Numbered from the stretch's first letter, positions 1-10,446 are shown. The stretch: DNA of 35,209 nt from Vulcanimicrobiota bacterium (GCA_019245275.1 JAFARW010000134.1:1-35209), one strand, 5' to 3'. Numbers and translations: made by a program. The notes: generated by a model not told the origin, from the letters alone.

Positions 1-44
1 GACTCTTTTGCGACGCAGCCCGGAAAGAAGCCGTATTTTTTCAT
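1..44 (-). CDS. Succinate dehydrogenase third subunit, HdrB/SdhE-like CCG-domain protein (5' end only)
   Basis: Only the first 14 codons lie in the window; the gene runs off the left edge. The ATG at 44 opens MKKYGFFPGCVAKES. The FFPGC stretch is the usual beginning of a cysteine-rich CCG domain of the heterodisulfide reductase subunit B family. In archaeal-type succinate dehydrogenases this protein replaces the haem-binding membrane anchors SdhC/D and carries electrons to the membrane or quinone. It sits 62 nt downstream of sdhB on the same strand, where that subunit belongs, so it is very probably co-transcribed with sdhAB. No other in-frame start is open upstream. The family call rests on 14 residues plus context. 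Confidence 0.72.
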   Translation of the reverse strand, partial: MKKYGFFPGCVAKE

Positions 45-106
45 CTCGGCCGAGTGCGTGCGCCGGTGCGCATCTCTGACTTGCTGCTCGGGGAGCAATG
101 CGGTGG

Positions 107-1066
107 TCAAGATACAGGTACCTCAAGCGATTCGTAAATCGTGCGCACTTCGTCCACCTTGGGAATCGGACGCAAGAAGAGCGGCGGCATTTTGCCCTTC
201 GCCGCCATCCGCATGCCGAGCGGTGCGATCTTCAGCAAGCCGCGGATGTTGAAGCGACCGACCGTTCCTTGAATCACTTCCGTTTCGGCGAGCATCCCTG
301 TCTGGCGAATCGTCTTGTTGACGACAAGCGCATGGCGCGGGCCAGGTTTGTCCATGTGGACGCGCTCCGCAACCGTACGGCGTTTGACATCCACGATGCG
401 GTCGTGCGGTTCGACGTGCTTCGGACAGTACGAACAGGCGTAGCAATGCGCGCAGAGCCAGAGATAATCGTCGTTGATCTGCGCCAGCCGTTCCTTCGTT
501 TTTGAATCCCGCACGTCTTCAATGAATCGATAGGCATAGGCAATCGCGGCGGGACCCGCAAAGGCCGGATCGACACTGACGACCGGGCACAAGGCGTAAC
601 AGGTCGCGCACATAACGCAATTCGCGGCCTCGACGAGCTTCTTCATATCTTCTGGGCTGACACGCCGCTCGCGCTCGTGATCCTCGTCGCGATCCGCCGG
701 CTGCAGATACGGTTTTAGTCGCGTGTACTTATCCCAAAACGGATCCATGTGAACGACAAGATCTTTCATCGGCTGGAAGTTCGGCATTGGATCGATGTGA
801 ATCGAGCCGTCCGAACGCAAGACGGTATTGCACGGCGTCTTGCAAGCCAGGCCCGTCACGCCGTTGATGTTCATCGAACACGAGCCGCAGATCGCAGAGC
901 GACAGGAGCGACGGAACGTAATCGATCCGTCGACCTCGGCCTTTGCCGTCTCCAGTGCATCCAGAACTGTTGTCGTTTCGGGCACGTCGATGTCAACGCG
1001 ATCGCGGTGCGGTACTTCGTCGGTTCCCTGATCGAAACGGAAGATATCGAGCGTAATGTGAGCCAT
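107..1066 (-). CDS. sdhB: Succinate dehydrogenase iron-sulfur subunit
   Basis: This is the electron-transfer subunit of succinate dehydrogenase, passing electrons from SdhA flavin through Fe-S clusters. The plant-type 2Fe-2S ligands are C55, C60, C63 and C75. A 4Fe-4S set follows at C150, C153, C156 and C160. A third set with four cysteines spaced CxxCxxCxxC lies at 205-214, where classical SdhB has three cysteines for a 3Fe-4S centre. At 319 aa it is about 80 residues longer than proteobacterial SdhB; the extra part is a C-terminal tail after the last cluster. Both traits fit the archaeal-type enzyme. Its ATG overlaps the sdhA stop (TGATG), which implies translational coupling. Confidence 0.95.
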   Translation of the reverse strand: MAHITLDIFRFDQGTDEVPHRDRVDIDVPETTTVLDALETAKAEVDGSITFRRSCRSAICGSCSMNINGVTGLACKTPCNTVLRSDGSIHIDPMPNFQPMKDLVVHMDPFWDKYTRLKPYLQPADRDEDHERERRVSPEDMKKLVEAANCVMCATCYALCPVVSVDPAFAGPAAIAYAYRFIEDVRDSKTKERLAQINDDYLWLCAHCYACSYCPKHVEPHDRIVDVKRRTVAERVHMDKPGPRHALVVNKTIRQTGMLAETEVIQGTVGRFNIRGLLKIAPLGMRMAAKGKMPPLFLRPIPKVDEVRTIYESLEVPVS

Positions 1067-2745
1067 CAGTATTTACGCACCTCGGGTTGCCACTTCGTGA
1101 AGACTACTTTGCGCGAGTAGTCGAGGCGTGGATCGCCGTCGGTCCTCCAAACGAGGGTGTGGACGAGCCATTTTTCGTCGTCGCGCTTCGGATAATCCGT
1201 GCGCGCCTGCGCACCGCGCGATTCCGTTCGCGCCAGTGCTCCGTGGACGACGCATTGCGCAGCCTCGATCAGAAATTCTGTCTCCATTGTCCCGACGAGA
1301 TCCGTATTAAAAGTCTTCGATTTATCCATGACGGTCACGTGTTTGATCGCTTCGCGGACCTCTTTCACGTCATCGCAGGCCTTGCGAAGCTGCGCCTCGT
1401 CGCGGAAGATGAAGGCATTTTCGGACATCGTTGCGTTCAGACGTTTGCGGATTTGCGGAGCGCGCTCGCCCTCTTGTCGGGCTAACATTTCGTCGATCCG
1501 CTCTTGCTCGGCTTTGAGGGTCCGCTCGGAAGGCTTGGCCGCGCCGTTGCTCTTGACGTAATCGACTGCATGCTGCGCGGCCCGCGAACCGTAGACGATC
1601 GTTTCCAGCAAGGAGTTACCGCCCAAACGGTTTGCACCGTGCACCGAGACGCAGGCGGTTTCGCCGGCTGCGTAGACGCCGTCGATGCGCGTCTTCCCCC
1701 AAATGTCGGTCTCAATGCCGCCCATCGTGTAGTGCATTCCGGGCAGGATTGGAATCGGCTCCTTGATCGCATCTTTTCCAGTTGCGTCTAGCGCGAGTTC
1801 GCGAATCTGCGGCAGCCGCTCCAAAATCTTTTCGCGGCCCAAATGTCGCAAGTCGAGCAGCACGCAGCCGTCGATGCCGCGCCCTTGCATGATCTCGGTC
1901 CACTCCGCGCGCGAAACGACGTCGCGTGAGGCCAGTTCTCCCTTTTCCGGCGCGTATTTGAACATAAAGCGGTCACCTTCGGAGTTGAGCAAATACGCGC
2001 CCTCGCCTCGCGCCGCTTCCGAAAGCAGCACGCCGTTTTCTTTGAGCGATGTCGGATGGAACTGCACGAACTCCATGTCCATAATCGGCAAACCGGCGCG
2101 AAATGCAATTCCCAACCCGTCGGCGGTCGACGCGTACCCGTTGGTCGTCTTCGCATACATGCGTCCCGCGCCACCGGTCGCAAAAATCGTGGCGCCGGCG
2201 GTAATGAGCTCCAGCTCGCCGGTGCGCATGTTCAGCGCGACGACGCCGGTCCCGATACCGTGCTCAACGCAGAGCGCCGTGCAAAAATACTCTTCGTAAA
2301 CCTTGACGCCGAAACGCTCCAATTGCTCCCAGAGCGTATGTAAGATGACGAGCCCGGTCACGTCGGCGGAGTAACAGGTGCGGGGCGAGCCGGCGCCACC
2401 AAAGGGCCGCTGCGCCAGCCGTCCATCGGGACGGCGTGAGAAGATGCACCCGCGGTGCTCCAGCCAGATGATCTGCCGTGCCGCATCATCGCACATCGCT
2501 TCGATCGCATCCTGATCCCCGAGGTAATCCGACCCCTTAACGCAATCGAACGCGTGGCTTTCCGGAGTGTCGTCCGCCGCATTTCCGAGCGCCGCATTAA
2601 TGCCACCTTGCGCGGCACCGGAGTGACTGCGCACAGGATGCAGCTTCGAAACGATGGCGACGTCGGCGCCGCGTTCGGCGGCTTCCACCGCTGCGCGCAT
2701 GCCGGCCAAGCCGCCCCCGATGACGACTACATCATGTTTGATCAA
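1066..2745 (-). CDS. sdhA: Succinate dehydrogenase flavoprotein subunit
   Basis: This is the catalytic subunit that oxidises succinate to fumarate in the TCA cycle. The N-terminal GGGLAGMRAA is the FAD dinucleotide-binding motif. HSGAAQGG at residue 41 supplies the histidine that normally binds FAD covalently. Downstream are HPTSL, SEAARGEGA, the HYTMGG block, and the C-terminal RGAQARTDYPKRDD segment typical of the SdhA/FrdA family. Length (559 aa) is normal. The start is a TTG at 2745, chosen because it gives the expected MIKHDVVVIGGG beginning and no in-frame ATG is nearby; AAAGG lies about 10 nt upstream. It is divergent from dnaE across a 158-bp spacer (2746-2903) in which I recognise no clear promoter. 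Confidence 0.96.
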   Translation of the reverse strand: MIKHDVVVIGGGLAGMRAAVEAAERGADVAIVSKLHPVRSHSGAAQGGINAALGNAADDTPESHAFDCVKGSDYLGDQDAIEAMCDDAARQIIWLEHRGCIFSRRPDGRLAQRPFGGAGSPRTCYSADVTGLVILHTLWEQLERFGVKVYEEYFCTALCVEHGIGTGVVALNMRTGELELITAGATIFATGGAGRMYAKTTNGYASTADGLGIAFRAGLPIMDMEFVQFHPTSLKENGVLLSEAARGEGAYLLNSEGDRFMFKYAPEKGELASRDVVSRAEWTEIMQGRGIDGCVLLDLRHLGREKILERLPQIRELALDATGKDAIKEPIPILPGMHYTMGGIETDIWGKTRIDGVYAAGETACVSVHGANRLGGNSLLETIVYGSRAAQHAVDYVKSNGAAKPSERTLKAEQERIDEMLARQEGERAPQIRKRLNATMSENAFIFRDEAQLRKACDDVKEVREAIKHVTVMDKSKTFNTDLVGTMETEFLIEAAQCVVHGALARTESRGAQARTDYPKRDDEKWLVHTLVWRTDGDPRLDYSRKVVFTKWQPEVRKY

Positions 2746-2903
2746 AGGGTGTGCCTTTCAAATCTCTCCAAGGAGCCTTCTCCTTTATACGCTTGCACGC
2801 TGCGCCGCCCCCACTACCTCAGTAGTAGCCGTCCCGCCGCCGCCAAGCATCGCGTCAAACGTGTCGAAAGAGTGCTACCGATGAACCGCTGCCGGGCGCT
2901 CAG

Positions 2904-5900
2904 TTGAATTCATTCGTTCACCTGCACGTCCACAGCGAATACTCGCTGCTCGACGGCGCATGTCGCATCGGCGACCTCTGCCGCCGCATCGCCGAGCAAG
3001 GCGCGCCCGCCGTCGCGCTCACGGACCATGGCGTGATGTTTGGCGCGATGGAGTTTTACTACGCAGCCAGGGAACACGGGCTCAATCCAATCATCGGATG
3101 CGAAGCCTACGTTGCCCCGCGCGGCCGATTCGATCGCTCCGTCCGTGAGGAAGCGCATGTAACGCTCCTTGCAGCGGACCTTGGCGGTTACCGGAATCTC
3201 GTGCGCCTCGTCTCAAAGGCGTCGCTCGAAAGCCATTACTACAAGCCGCGCATCGACCTGGAGCTCCTGGCCGAACATCAGAGCGGCTTGATCGCACTCT
3301 CGGGGTGCATGTCGGGAATGGTTGCCGCACCTCTGCTCAAGGGTGACTACGATAAAGCACGGGGCGCCGCGCAGACGTACTCTCAGATTTTCGGCGATCG
3401 GTTCTACTTAGAAATCATGCGGCACGGGATGCCGGAAGAAGATACGATCAACGACGGCCTGATGCGGATCGCGCAGGAACTCAAAGTTCCGCTCGTGGCA
3501 ACGAACGATTCGCATTATCTCGATCGCGCCGATGCGCCGGCACACGATGTCCTGTTGTGCATCGGCACCGGCAAAACGATCTCCGACGAGAATCGGATGA
3601 AGTTTTACTCCGATGAGTTCTATGTCAAGTCGCCCGAAGAGATGCGCGAGGTGTTCGCGGACCTCCCGGAAGCCTGCGACAACTCACTCAGGATCGCCGA
3701 GCGGGTCGACCTCCGACTGCCGGCGCGGCTTTACCGCCTGCCCGAGTTTCCGGTCCCACAGGAGTCGAACGGAGCGGCGACTCCGGAACGCTATCTACGA
3801 CAACTGTGTGAAGAGGGGCTGATAGCGCGCTACGGCGCGACGCGCGCTGCGGAAGATACCGCGCTGCGGGAACGGCTCGAGCACGAGCTTGACGTGATCA
3901 CGACGATGGGCTACGCATCCTACTTCTTGATCGTTTGGGATTTCATCAAGTTTGCGCGCGACAACGACATTCCCGTCGGGCCGGGCCGCGGCTCCGCCGT
4001 AGGCTCCGTCGTCAGTTATGTCCTCGGCATCACCGACTTGGATCCGCTCAAATTCAACTTGCTCTTCGAGCGTTTTCTGAACGCCGATCGCATCTCGATG
4101 CCTGACATCGATACGGATTTCTGCGTCGAGCGCCGCGGCGAAGTGATCCAATACGTCAGCCAAAAGTACGGCGCGGATCGCGTTGCGCAGATCGTTACCT
4201 TTGGGAGGATGAAGACGCGGGCGGCTGTGCGCGACGCGGGGCGAGCTCTGGGCGTGCCTTTGCCGGATGTCGATCGCGTTGCGAAACTGATTCCGGCTGG
4301 TCCGGGCGGTCTTTCAATCAGCGCGGCGCTCGAGCAGATTGCGGACTTGCGCATCATGTATAATCGTCAGCCCGAGGTTCGCAAATTGCTCGACACGGCG
4401 AAAGCGATCGAGGGCCTCGTGCGGCACGCGTCAACACATGCCGCCGGCGTCGTGATCTCGGCCGAGCCGCTGGTAGATCACTCGCCGCTGATCAAGCTCG
4501 CTGAAGGAGAAGTTAACACACAATATTCGATGGGCTGGATCGAGCGCATCGGTTTATTGAAGATGGACTTTCTCGGGCTGCGCAACCTTACCGTAATGAA
4601 GGGCGCGGTCAACGAGATCCGCCGCACAGTCGATCCCGATTTCGACGTGGCGCACATCCCCGACGACGATCGAAAGACGCTCGACATGCTCGAGCGCGGC
4701 GAAACGATGGGCGTCTTTCAGTTGGAATCCGAGGGCATGAAACGCGTCTGCGCCGAGCTGCGGCCCTCCGGACTCGACGACATCATTGCGCTGGTGGCAC
4801 TCTACCGTCCCGGCCCAATGGAATTAATTCCGCGCTTCATCAGCAATAAGTTCGGACGCACTCAAGCCGAGTATCTGCACCCGAAACTAGAGCCGGTCCT
4901 CAGCGACACGTACTCAATCCCAATCTACCAAGAACAGATCATGCAGATCGCACGCGACTTGGCCGGCTTCACGATGGCAGAAGCGGATCAACTCCGCGAC
5001 GTCATCGGCAAGAAGAAGATCGAGAAAGTCCCGGAGTACCGCAAGAAATTCATCGAAGGCGCGATTGCGACATCGGGAATTTCACGCGCACTCGCCGAGC
5101 AGATCTTTGCGTTTGTCGAGCCGTTCGCGGGGTATGGTTTCCCCAAAGGCCATGCCGCTGCGTACGCCTGGATCGCGTACCAGACAGCCTACCTCAAGGC
5201 GAACTTTCCGTTACCCTATTTTGCGGCGCTGATGACGTCGGTGCGCGACCGCACCGAAAAACTTGTAGAGTACATCGACGAAGCGAAGGCGATGGGCATT
5301 CCCGTTCTCGCTCCCGACATCAACGAATCGCTGGTTGATTTCGCGGTGGTCGACAACCAGATTCGCTTCGGGCTCGCGGCAATCAGAGGCGTTGGCGAAA
5401 GTGCGGTCGCGTCGATTTTGCAGGCCCGCGAAGAAGGCGGTCCGTTCACCGATCTCTTCGATGTCGCAAAACGTGTCGACACGCGCGCCGTCAATCGCCG
5501 CGTCTTCGAATCGCTCGTGAAAGCCGGCGCACTGGATGCCCTCCCCGGTAATCGCGCCGCACTCCTTGATTCGATCGACATCGCCCTCGAACTCGGTGCG
5601 AGTGCATCGCGCGATGCGCAGCGCGGCCAAGCATCACTCTTCGGCGATCGAGGGCATGACGTCAGCGGCTTGGTTCCGCGACTGCGTCCTAGCCCACCGC
5701 CGACGACTCTCGAGATGCTCACGTGGGAGAAGGAGACGCTCGGCGTGTTCATCTCCGGCCACCCGCTAGCCGACGTTGCGGATGCGTTGGCGCAAACGCG
5801 TGCAATCCCGGTCAAAGAAGTGCGTAACCGTACGGACGATGAGCTCGTGACGATTGCCGGCATGGTGATGAATGTGCGCCGCACGCTGACGAAGGCACAG

Positions 5901-6347
5901 CAGCAAATCTTGATCGCGACGGTTGAAGACCTGAGCGGCAGCATTGAAGTCGTCGTCTTTTCAAAGCTTTACCCGGTTGTTCAAGGTCTGTTCGTTCCGG
6001 ATAGCATCCTCGTCATTCGCGGTCGGGTGCGCCTACGGGAACGGGCGGGCGCAACGCCGGGTGCTGAACCGCTCGTCGAATATTCGGTTACTGCGAATGA
6101 AGTCTCGGCGTTTGTGCGCCCGGCGCAGAACCGCGAACCATCCGGCTGGCATGTCGTTGCGGAGACTCGCGATCAGATCGATCGACTAGCGCATCTCGCC
6201 GACGAGTGGCCGGGTACCGTGCCGGTTGTCATCCATGCAGGCACAGCATCGCAACAGATGGCCCGTTCGGTCTCGTCCAGCCACCTCGTCAAGCGGGAGC
6301 TCGAGCGAATTTTCGGCGTAGCGAACGTGCGTGAATCCGCGCCCTAA
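2904..6347 (+). CDS. dnaE: DNA polymerase III alpha subunit
   Basis: This is the replicative DNA polymerase catalytic subunit of the DnaE1 type. The N-terminal PHP domain begins at HLHVHSEYS (residues 6-14). The palm carries PDIDTDF near residue 400, with the usual catalytic aspartates. The GPGRGSAVGS and YGFPKGHA blocks are also typical. A C-terminal OB-fold is seen at about 980-1030 (VTIAGMVMNVRRT). Length, 1147 aa, is normal. The start is a TTG at 2904, giving MNSFVHLHVHSEYSLLDG; no in-frame ATG precedes it and no good ribosome binding site is visible. The 3' end overlaps the next gene by 17 nt, so dnaE appears to head an operon into ftsQ. Confidence 0.97.
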   Translation: MNSFVHLHVHSEYSLLDGACRIGDLCRRIAEQGAPAVALTDHGVMFGAMEFYYAAREHGLNPIIGCEAYVAPRGRFDRSVREEAHVTLLAADLGGYRNLVRLVSKASLESHYYKPRIDLELLAEHQSGLIALSGCMSGMVAAPLLKGDYDKARGAAQTYSQIFGDRFYLEIMRHGMPEEDTINDGLMRIAQELKVPLVATNDSHYLDRADAPAHDVLLCIGTGKTISDENRMKFYSDEFYVKSPEEMREVFADLPEACDNSLRIAERVDLRLPARLYRLPEFPVPQESNGAATPERYLRQLCEEGLIARYGATRAAEDTALRERLEHELDVITTMGYASYFLIVWDFIKFARDNDIPVGPGRGSAVGSVVSYVLGITDLDPLKFNLLFERFLNADRISMPDIDTDFCVERRGEVIQYVSQKYGADRVAQIVTFGRMKTRAAVRDAGRALGVPLPDVDRVAKLIPAGPGGLSISAALEQIADLRIMYNRQPEVRKLLDTAKAIEGLVRHASTHAAGVVISAEPLVDHSPLIKLAEGEVNTQYSMGWIERIGLLKMDFLGLRNLTVMKGAVNEIRRTVDPDFDVAHIPDDDRKTLDMLERGETMGVFQLESEGMKRVCAELRPSGLDDIIALVALYRPGPMELIPRFISNKFGRTQAEYLHPKLEPVLSDTYSIPIYQEQIMQIARDLAGFTMAEADQLRDVIGKKKIEKVPEYRKKFIEGAIATSGISRALAEQIFAFVEPFAGYGFPKGHAAAYAWIAYQTAYLKANFPLPYFAALMTSVRDRTEKLVEYIDEAKAMGIPVLAPDINESLVDFAVVDNQIRFGLAAIRGVGESAVASILQAREEGGPFTDLFDVAKRVDTRAVNRRVFESLVKAGALDALPGNRAALLDSIDIALELGASASRDAQRGQASLFGDRGHDVSGLVPRLRPSPPPTTLEMLTWEKETLGVFISGHPLADVADALAQTRAIPVKEVRNRTDDELVTIAGMVMNVRRTLTKAQQQILIATVEDLSGSIEVVVFSKLYPVVQGLFVPDSILVIRGRVRLRERAGATPGAEPLVEYSVTANEVSAFVRPAQNREPSGWHVVAETRDQIDRLAHLADEWPGTVPVVIHAGTASQQMARSVSSSHLVKRELERIFGVANVRESAP

Positions 6348-7143
6348 ACCGAAGTTATTGGCGCTCGATCTCGACGGAACGTTGATTGGGCGAGATTTGC
6401 AGATTCGCCCGCGTGTTCTCCAAGCGGTTGCTGCGGCCCGATCGGCGGGGATAACCGGCTGTATCGTAACGGGCCGCATGTTCCAAGCGACGCTTCCGTT
6501 TGCGCGCCAGATCGAATTCGATCAGCCGATCATCTGCTATCAAGGCGCGGCAATCGTCGATCCGAGCTCAGATGAAGTCTTACAGCATGTCGGCGTCGAG
6601 AGTCCGCTGGTCCTCGAAATCTCCAAGCGGGTGCTCGAGGACGGGATGCATCTCCAACTCTACGCGAACGATCAATTCTACGTGGAAGCGGAGAACGAAT
6701 TCTCCGAACTCTACGCGCGCCTTTCGGGCGTTCGGCCTGTTCGCGTGGACTCGCTCTTGGAAGAATTTCGCTTCCGCGACGCAACTAAAATCGTCGTAAT
6801 CGATCGACCCGAGCGCGCACAAGCGTATGCTGAGACGCTGCGCTCGCTTTTCGGCGATCGCGCATATATCACGCGCAGCTTCCCTGAATTTATCGAGATT
6901 CTGAACCAGAATGTCGACAAGGGCCAAGCGCTGCGCTTCGTCGCGACGCGCGCCGGCATCGATCGGGAGGCCGTGGTTGCCATCGGCGACTCGTGGAATG
7001 ACGTGCCGCTGCTGCGTGCTGCCGGATTTGGAATTGCGATGTCCTCGTCGCCTCCCGAGCTGCTCGAAGTCGCGGATGCGATCGTTCCGGATGTGCTGCA
7101 CGATGGTGTGGCTGAGGCGATCGACCGCTTCGTCATCGCATGA
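6331..7143 (+). CDS. Cof-type HAD-superfamily hydrolase
   Basis: This is a phosphatase of the haloacid dehalogenase superfamily, Cof (IIB cap) subfamily; substrates of such enzymes are usually small sugar phosphates or cofactors and cannot be read from sequence. Motif I is LDLDGT with nucleophile D13 and D15. Motif II is the threonine of IVTGR. The lysine of NVDKGQAL is motif III, and motif IV is GDSWNDVPLL near residue 217. Length is 270 aa. The start is a GTG at 6331, inside the end of dnaE (17-nt overlap). Its TGA overlaps the ftsQ ATG (ATGA), so it is embedded in a dnaE-HAD-ftsQ transcription unit. Confidence 0.9.
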   Translation: MNPRPKPKLLALDLDGTLIGRDLQIRPRVLQAVAAARSAGITGCIVTGRMFQATLPFARQIEFDQPIICYQGAAIVDPSSDEVLQHVGVESPLVLEISKRVLEDGMHLQLYANDQFYVEAENEFSELYARLSGVRPVRVDSLLEEFRFRDATKIVVIDRPERAQAYAETLRSLFGDRAYITRSFPEFIEILNQNVDKGQALRFVATRAGIDREAVVAIGDSWNDVPLLRAAGFGIAMSSSPPELLEVADAIVPDVLHDGVAEAIDRFVIA

Positions 7144-7877
7144 CCGCACGTCGTACGCGCAAAGGTGCGGTCGCCCGCATTCGCCCGTTCTCGATCCTCA
7201 TCGTCCTCCTCGTCGCAGGCGCGGCGATCGGTGCATACTACGCAGCCCAGTGGCCGGGCTTTCATCCGCGGCACATCGCCGTGGTCGGCGCGTCGGTCGT
7301 TCCCAAGGCCGAGGTGCTGCAGCGCGCGGCGCTCGATCGGAGTCGAAACATCTGGCTCCAGAACACCGGCGCGGCGGCGCAACGCGTTGCCCAAATCCCG
7401 TACGTTCGGAGCGTGAAGATACGACGCCGTTTGCCCGCCGACGTGACGATCGCAATTCAGGAACGCAAACCGTTTGCGATCGTTAGTGATGGATCCGCGC
7501 GCGTTCTGGTCGATGACCAACTCCACGTCCTGGACTCCAACCCCGGAGCGACCAATCTTCCCCTAATGCACTCGCAGATCGGCGACGCGTCTGTCGGGAA
7601 GAAGCTTGCATCGCAACAACTTGCGCAGCTCGCGCGCGATTGCCAAACCCTGGTGCATGCGTCCGTGCCGGTGGCGTATTTAAATCTGGATCGCTTGGGC
7701 AATCTCAACGCGCGTCTGACTTCCGGAGTTCTGGTTGAATTTGGCGACGACGCCGATATCGCGTCCAAAGCCCGCCTCGTCAACCCGGTGCTCGCGCAAG
7801 TACCGCAAGGCGGACGCAAAATTCGCGCGCTCGACCTGCGAGCGGCGAAGACGCCGGTTCTTGTTTTCACTCACTGA
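7140..7877 (+). CDS. ftsQ: Cell division protein FtsQ/DivIB
   Basis: This is a bitopic divisome protein that bridges early and late division proteins. A short basic cytoplasmic tail (residues 1-15) is followed by one membrane segment (about 17-38) and then a POTRA domain starting near HIAVVGASVVPKAEV. The IPYVRSVKIRRRLPADVTIAIQERKPFAI stretch is the hallmark of the family (quoted here only as the region around residues 90-120). The C-terminal FtsQ domain follows. Length 245 aa is normal. Coupled by ATGA overlap to the HAD gene. Its neighbours are unusual: there are no mur genes upstream, only dnaE and a phosphatase, while ftsA and ftsZ follow after a 155-bp gap. Confidence 0.9.
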   Translation: MTARRTRKGAVARIRPFSILIVLLVAGAAIGAYYAAQWPGFHPRHIAVVGASVVPKAEVLQRAALDRSRNIWLQNTGAAAQRVAQIPYVRSVKIRRRLPADVTIAIQERKPFAIVSDGSARVLVDDQLHVLDSNPGATNLPLMHSQIGDASVGKKLASQQLAQLARDCQTLVHASVPVAYLNLDRLGNLNARLTSGVLVEFGDDADIASKARLVNPVLAQVPQGGRKIRALDLRAAKTPVLVFTH

Positions 7878-7931
7878 ACAAATTGCACAGGCGCTCCACA
7901 TTCCGCTCACAGCCTTATCCTCAAGGAACGG

Positions 7932-7965
7932 GCTCCTGCGGCCGACAAAGGGCCGCCGATGGAGC
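7932..7965 (+). other. Interrupted inverted repeat in the ftsQ-ftsA spacer
   Basis: GCTCC (7932-7936) pairs with GGAGC (7961-7965), and GCGGCC (7938-7943) pairs with GGCCGC (7951-7956), leaving a 7-nt loop and an asymmetric bulge. No T-run follows, so it is not a canonical intrinsic terminator. It could separate ftsQ from ftsA transcription or be an operator for the promoter immediately downstream. Seen directly; function is a guess. Confidence 0.4.
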
Positions 7966-7975
7966 GCTCTTGCGC

Positions 7976-7981
7976 TATAAT
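7976..7981 (+). promoter_or_regulatory. Candidate -10 element for ftsA-ftsZ
   Basis: A perfect TATAAT lies 51 nt upstream of the ftsA ATG, in the only sizeable gap within the division genes. I see no good -35 at 16-18 nt and no TGn extension, so the call rests on the -10 and position alone. Confidence 0.4.
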
Positions 7982-8032
7982 TTGTAGGGGAGCATCGGAC
8001 GTTACACAAGATATGGGATCGCGGGCTCGCCT

Positions 8033-9253
8033 ATGAGGCATGACACGGTAGCCGGCCTAGACATCGGCACGACGAAGACGTGCGCGGTCGTCGCAGCCGA
8101 GGGACCGAGCGGACTCGAGATCGTGGGCGTCGGCGAAGCGCCGTCCCTCGGCATGCGCAAAGGCGTTGTGACCGATCTCGAAGAGACGATCAAATCGATC
8201 GAAGCAGCAACTGAAAAGGCCGAACGAATGGCCGGCGTCCACATCTCAGACGTCTACGTTGCGATCACCGGCGAGCACATTCGAAGTACGAACAATCGCG
8301 GCGTCGTTGCCGTCACCGGCCCGGATCGCGAAGTCGTACCGCAGGACGTTCGCCGCGTCGTCGACGCATCGAAGATCATCAACATCTCAGCGGATCGCCA
8401 AATCATTCACGCGCTGCCGCGTCAGTTCACCGTGGACGGTCAAGACGGCGTGGAAGATCCCGTCGGCATGGCGGGCGGCCGGCTCGAAGTCGACACGCAT
8501 ATCATCACGGGCGGTACGTCCTTCATCACGAACGTTCTGAAGTGTGTCCACCGCGCCGGGCTCGAAGCGGCGGGACTCGTCGTCGAGCCGCTCGCTTCAT
8601 CGGCTGCCACCCTCTTAGATGAAGAGAAGCAGGTCGGCGTCGTGCTGCTCGACATTGGCGGCGGCACGACCGACATCGCCGTTTACAGCGGCGGCGGTGC
8701 GATTTACACTTCGACGATTCCGGTCGGCGGCAACATCCTCACGAACGACATCGCGCTCGGCCTCAAGACGACGACGGCGCAGGCCGAGCAGATCAAACGC
8801 ACCTACGGCGCCGGAACGATCGATGGTGAGTCCGCGCACATCTTCAGCGCGCAAACGCTCGATGGTCGCAGCGAACGCGACGTTTCAACAACGCAACTGC
8901 GGCAAATCGTCGTACCGCGCGTTCAAGAGACTTTCCGGATGGCCAAGACCAAGATCATCGACAATGTGCCACGCGATTTAATCCTGGGTGAGCTCGTGCT
9001 AACGGGCGGCGGCGCGCATCTGCGTGGCATTGAAGCGCTTGCCGAAGAAGCGTTCGGCCTTCCGGTGCGCGTCGGTATGCCGAAGACCATCGGCGGATTG
9101 ACTGAAGCGCTCGCGCAACCGGAGTACGCGACGGCGATCGGCTTGATCTTATTCGGACCAAACGAAGGCGGCGCGCTCAACGGGCATTATAGCCGCCGCG
9201 GAACGACGGTCTTCCGTAAACTCGGCCGCTGGTTTAGCGATCTTTGGAATTAG
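8033..9253 (+). CDS. ftsA: Cell division protein FtsA
   Basis: This is an actin-like ATPase that tethers FtsZ filaments to the membrane. LDIGTTKTCAVV is the phosphate-1 motif, DIGGGTTDIAVY is phosphate-2, and LTGGGAHLRGI is the adenosine motif. The 1C-type SHS2 insert typical of FtsA is present between about residues 80 and 160 (VYVAITGEHIRS, INISADRQIIHALPRQF). The last residues, VFRKLGRWFSDLWN, form a plausible amphipathic membrane-targeting helix. Length 406 aa is normal. The ATG at 8033 is used because an upstream ATG at 8013 is closed by the TGA at 8034. ftsZ follows 48 nt downstream. Confidence 0.95.
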   Translation: MRHDTVAGLDIGTTKTCAVVAAEGPSGLEIVGVGEAPSLGMRKGVVTDLEETIKSIEAATEKAERMAGVHISDVYVAITGEHIRSTNNRGVVAVTGPDREVVPQDVRRVVDASKIINISADRQIIHALPRQFTVDGQDGVEDPVGMAGGRLEVDTHIITGGTSFITNVLKCVHRAGLEAAGLVVEPLASSAATLLDEEKQVGVVLLDIGGGTTDIAVYSGGGAIYTSTIPVGGNILTNDIALGLKTTTAQAEQIKRTYGAGTIDGESAHIFSAQTLDGRSERDVSTTQLRQIVVPRVQETFRMAKTKIIDNVPRDLILGELVLTGGGAHLRGIEALAEEAFGLPVRVGMPKTIGGLTEALAQPEYATAIGLILFGPNEGGALNGHYSRRGTTVFRKLGRWFSDLWN

Positions 9254-9283
9254 TCTTTATTGTACGAACAACCGGATCTAAAT

Positions 9284-9290
9284 AAGGAGG
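9284..9290 (+). promoter_or_regulatory. Ribosome binding site deciding the ftsZ start
   Basis: AAGGAGG lies 11 nt before the ATG at 9302. It is one of the strongest Shine-Dalgarno sequences in the window and selects MSESKRF as the FtsZ N-terminus over an in-frame TTG at 9260. Confidence 0.75.
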
Positions 9291-9301
9291 CTCCCGAAGC
9301 G

Positions 9302-10372
<1,071 letters not shown>

Positions 10373-10432
10373 CGCGTATTGTGCATAAGTAAAAGAATTC
10401 TGCGCTTGCGCTAACTCCTCGGAGCGTGGGCT

Positions 10433-10441
10433 TGCGATAAT
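10433..10441 (+). promoter_or_regulatory. Extended -10 promoter directly before the sigma factor start
   Basis: TGC-GATAAT reads as an extended -10 (TGn plus a one-mismatch TATAAT). Only 5 nt separate it from the ATG at 10447 (8 nt from the next in-frame ATG at 10450), so transcription would begin at or within the first codons. No ribosome binding site is seen. A leaderless mRNA is inferred. Confidence 0.5.
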
Positions 10442-10446
10442 GCAAC

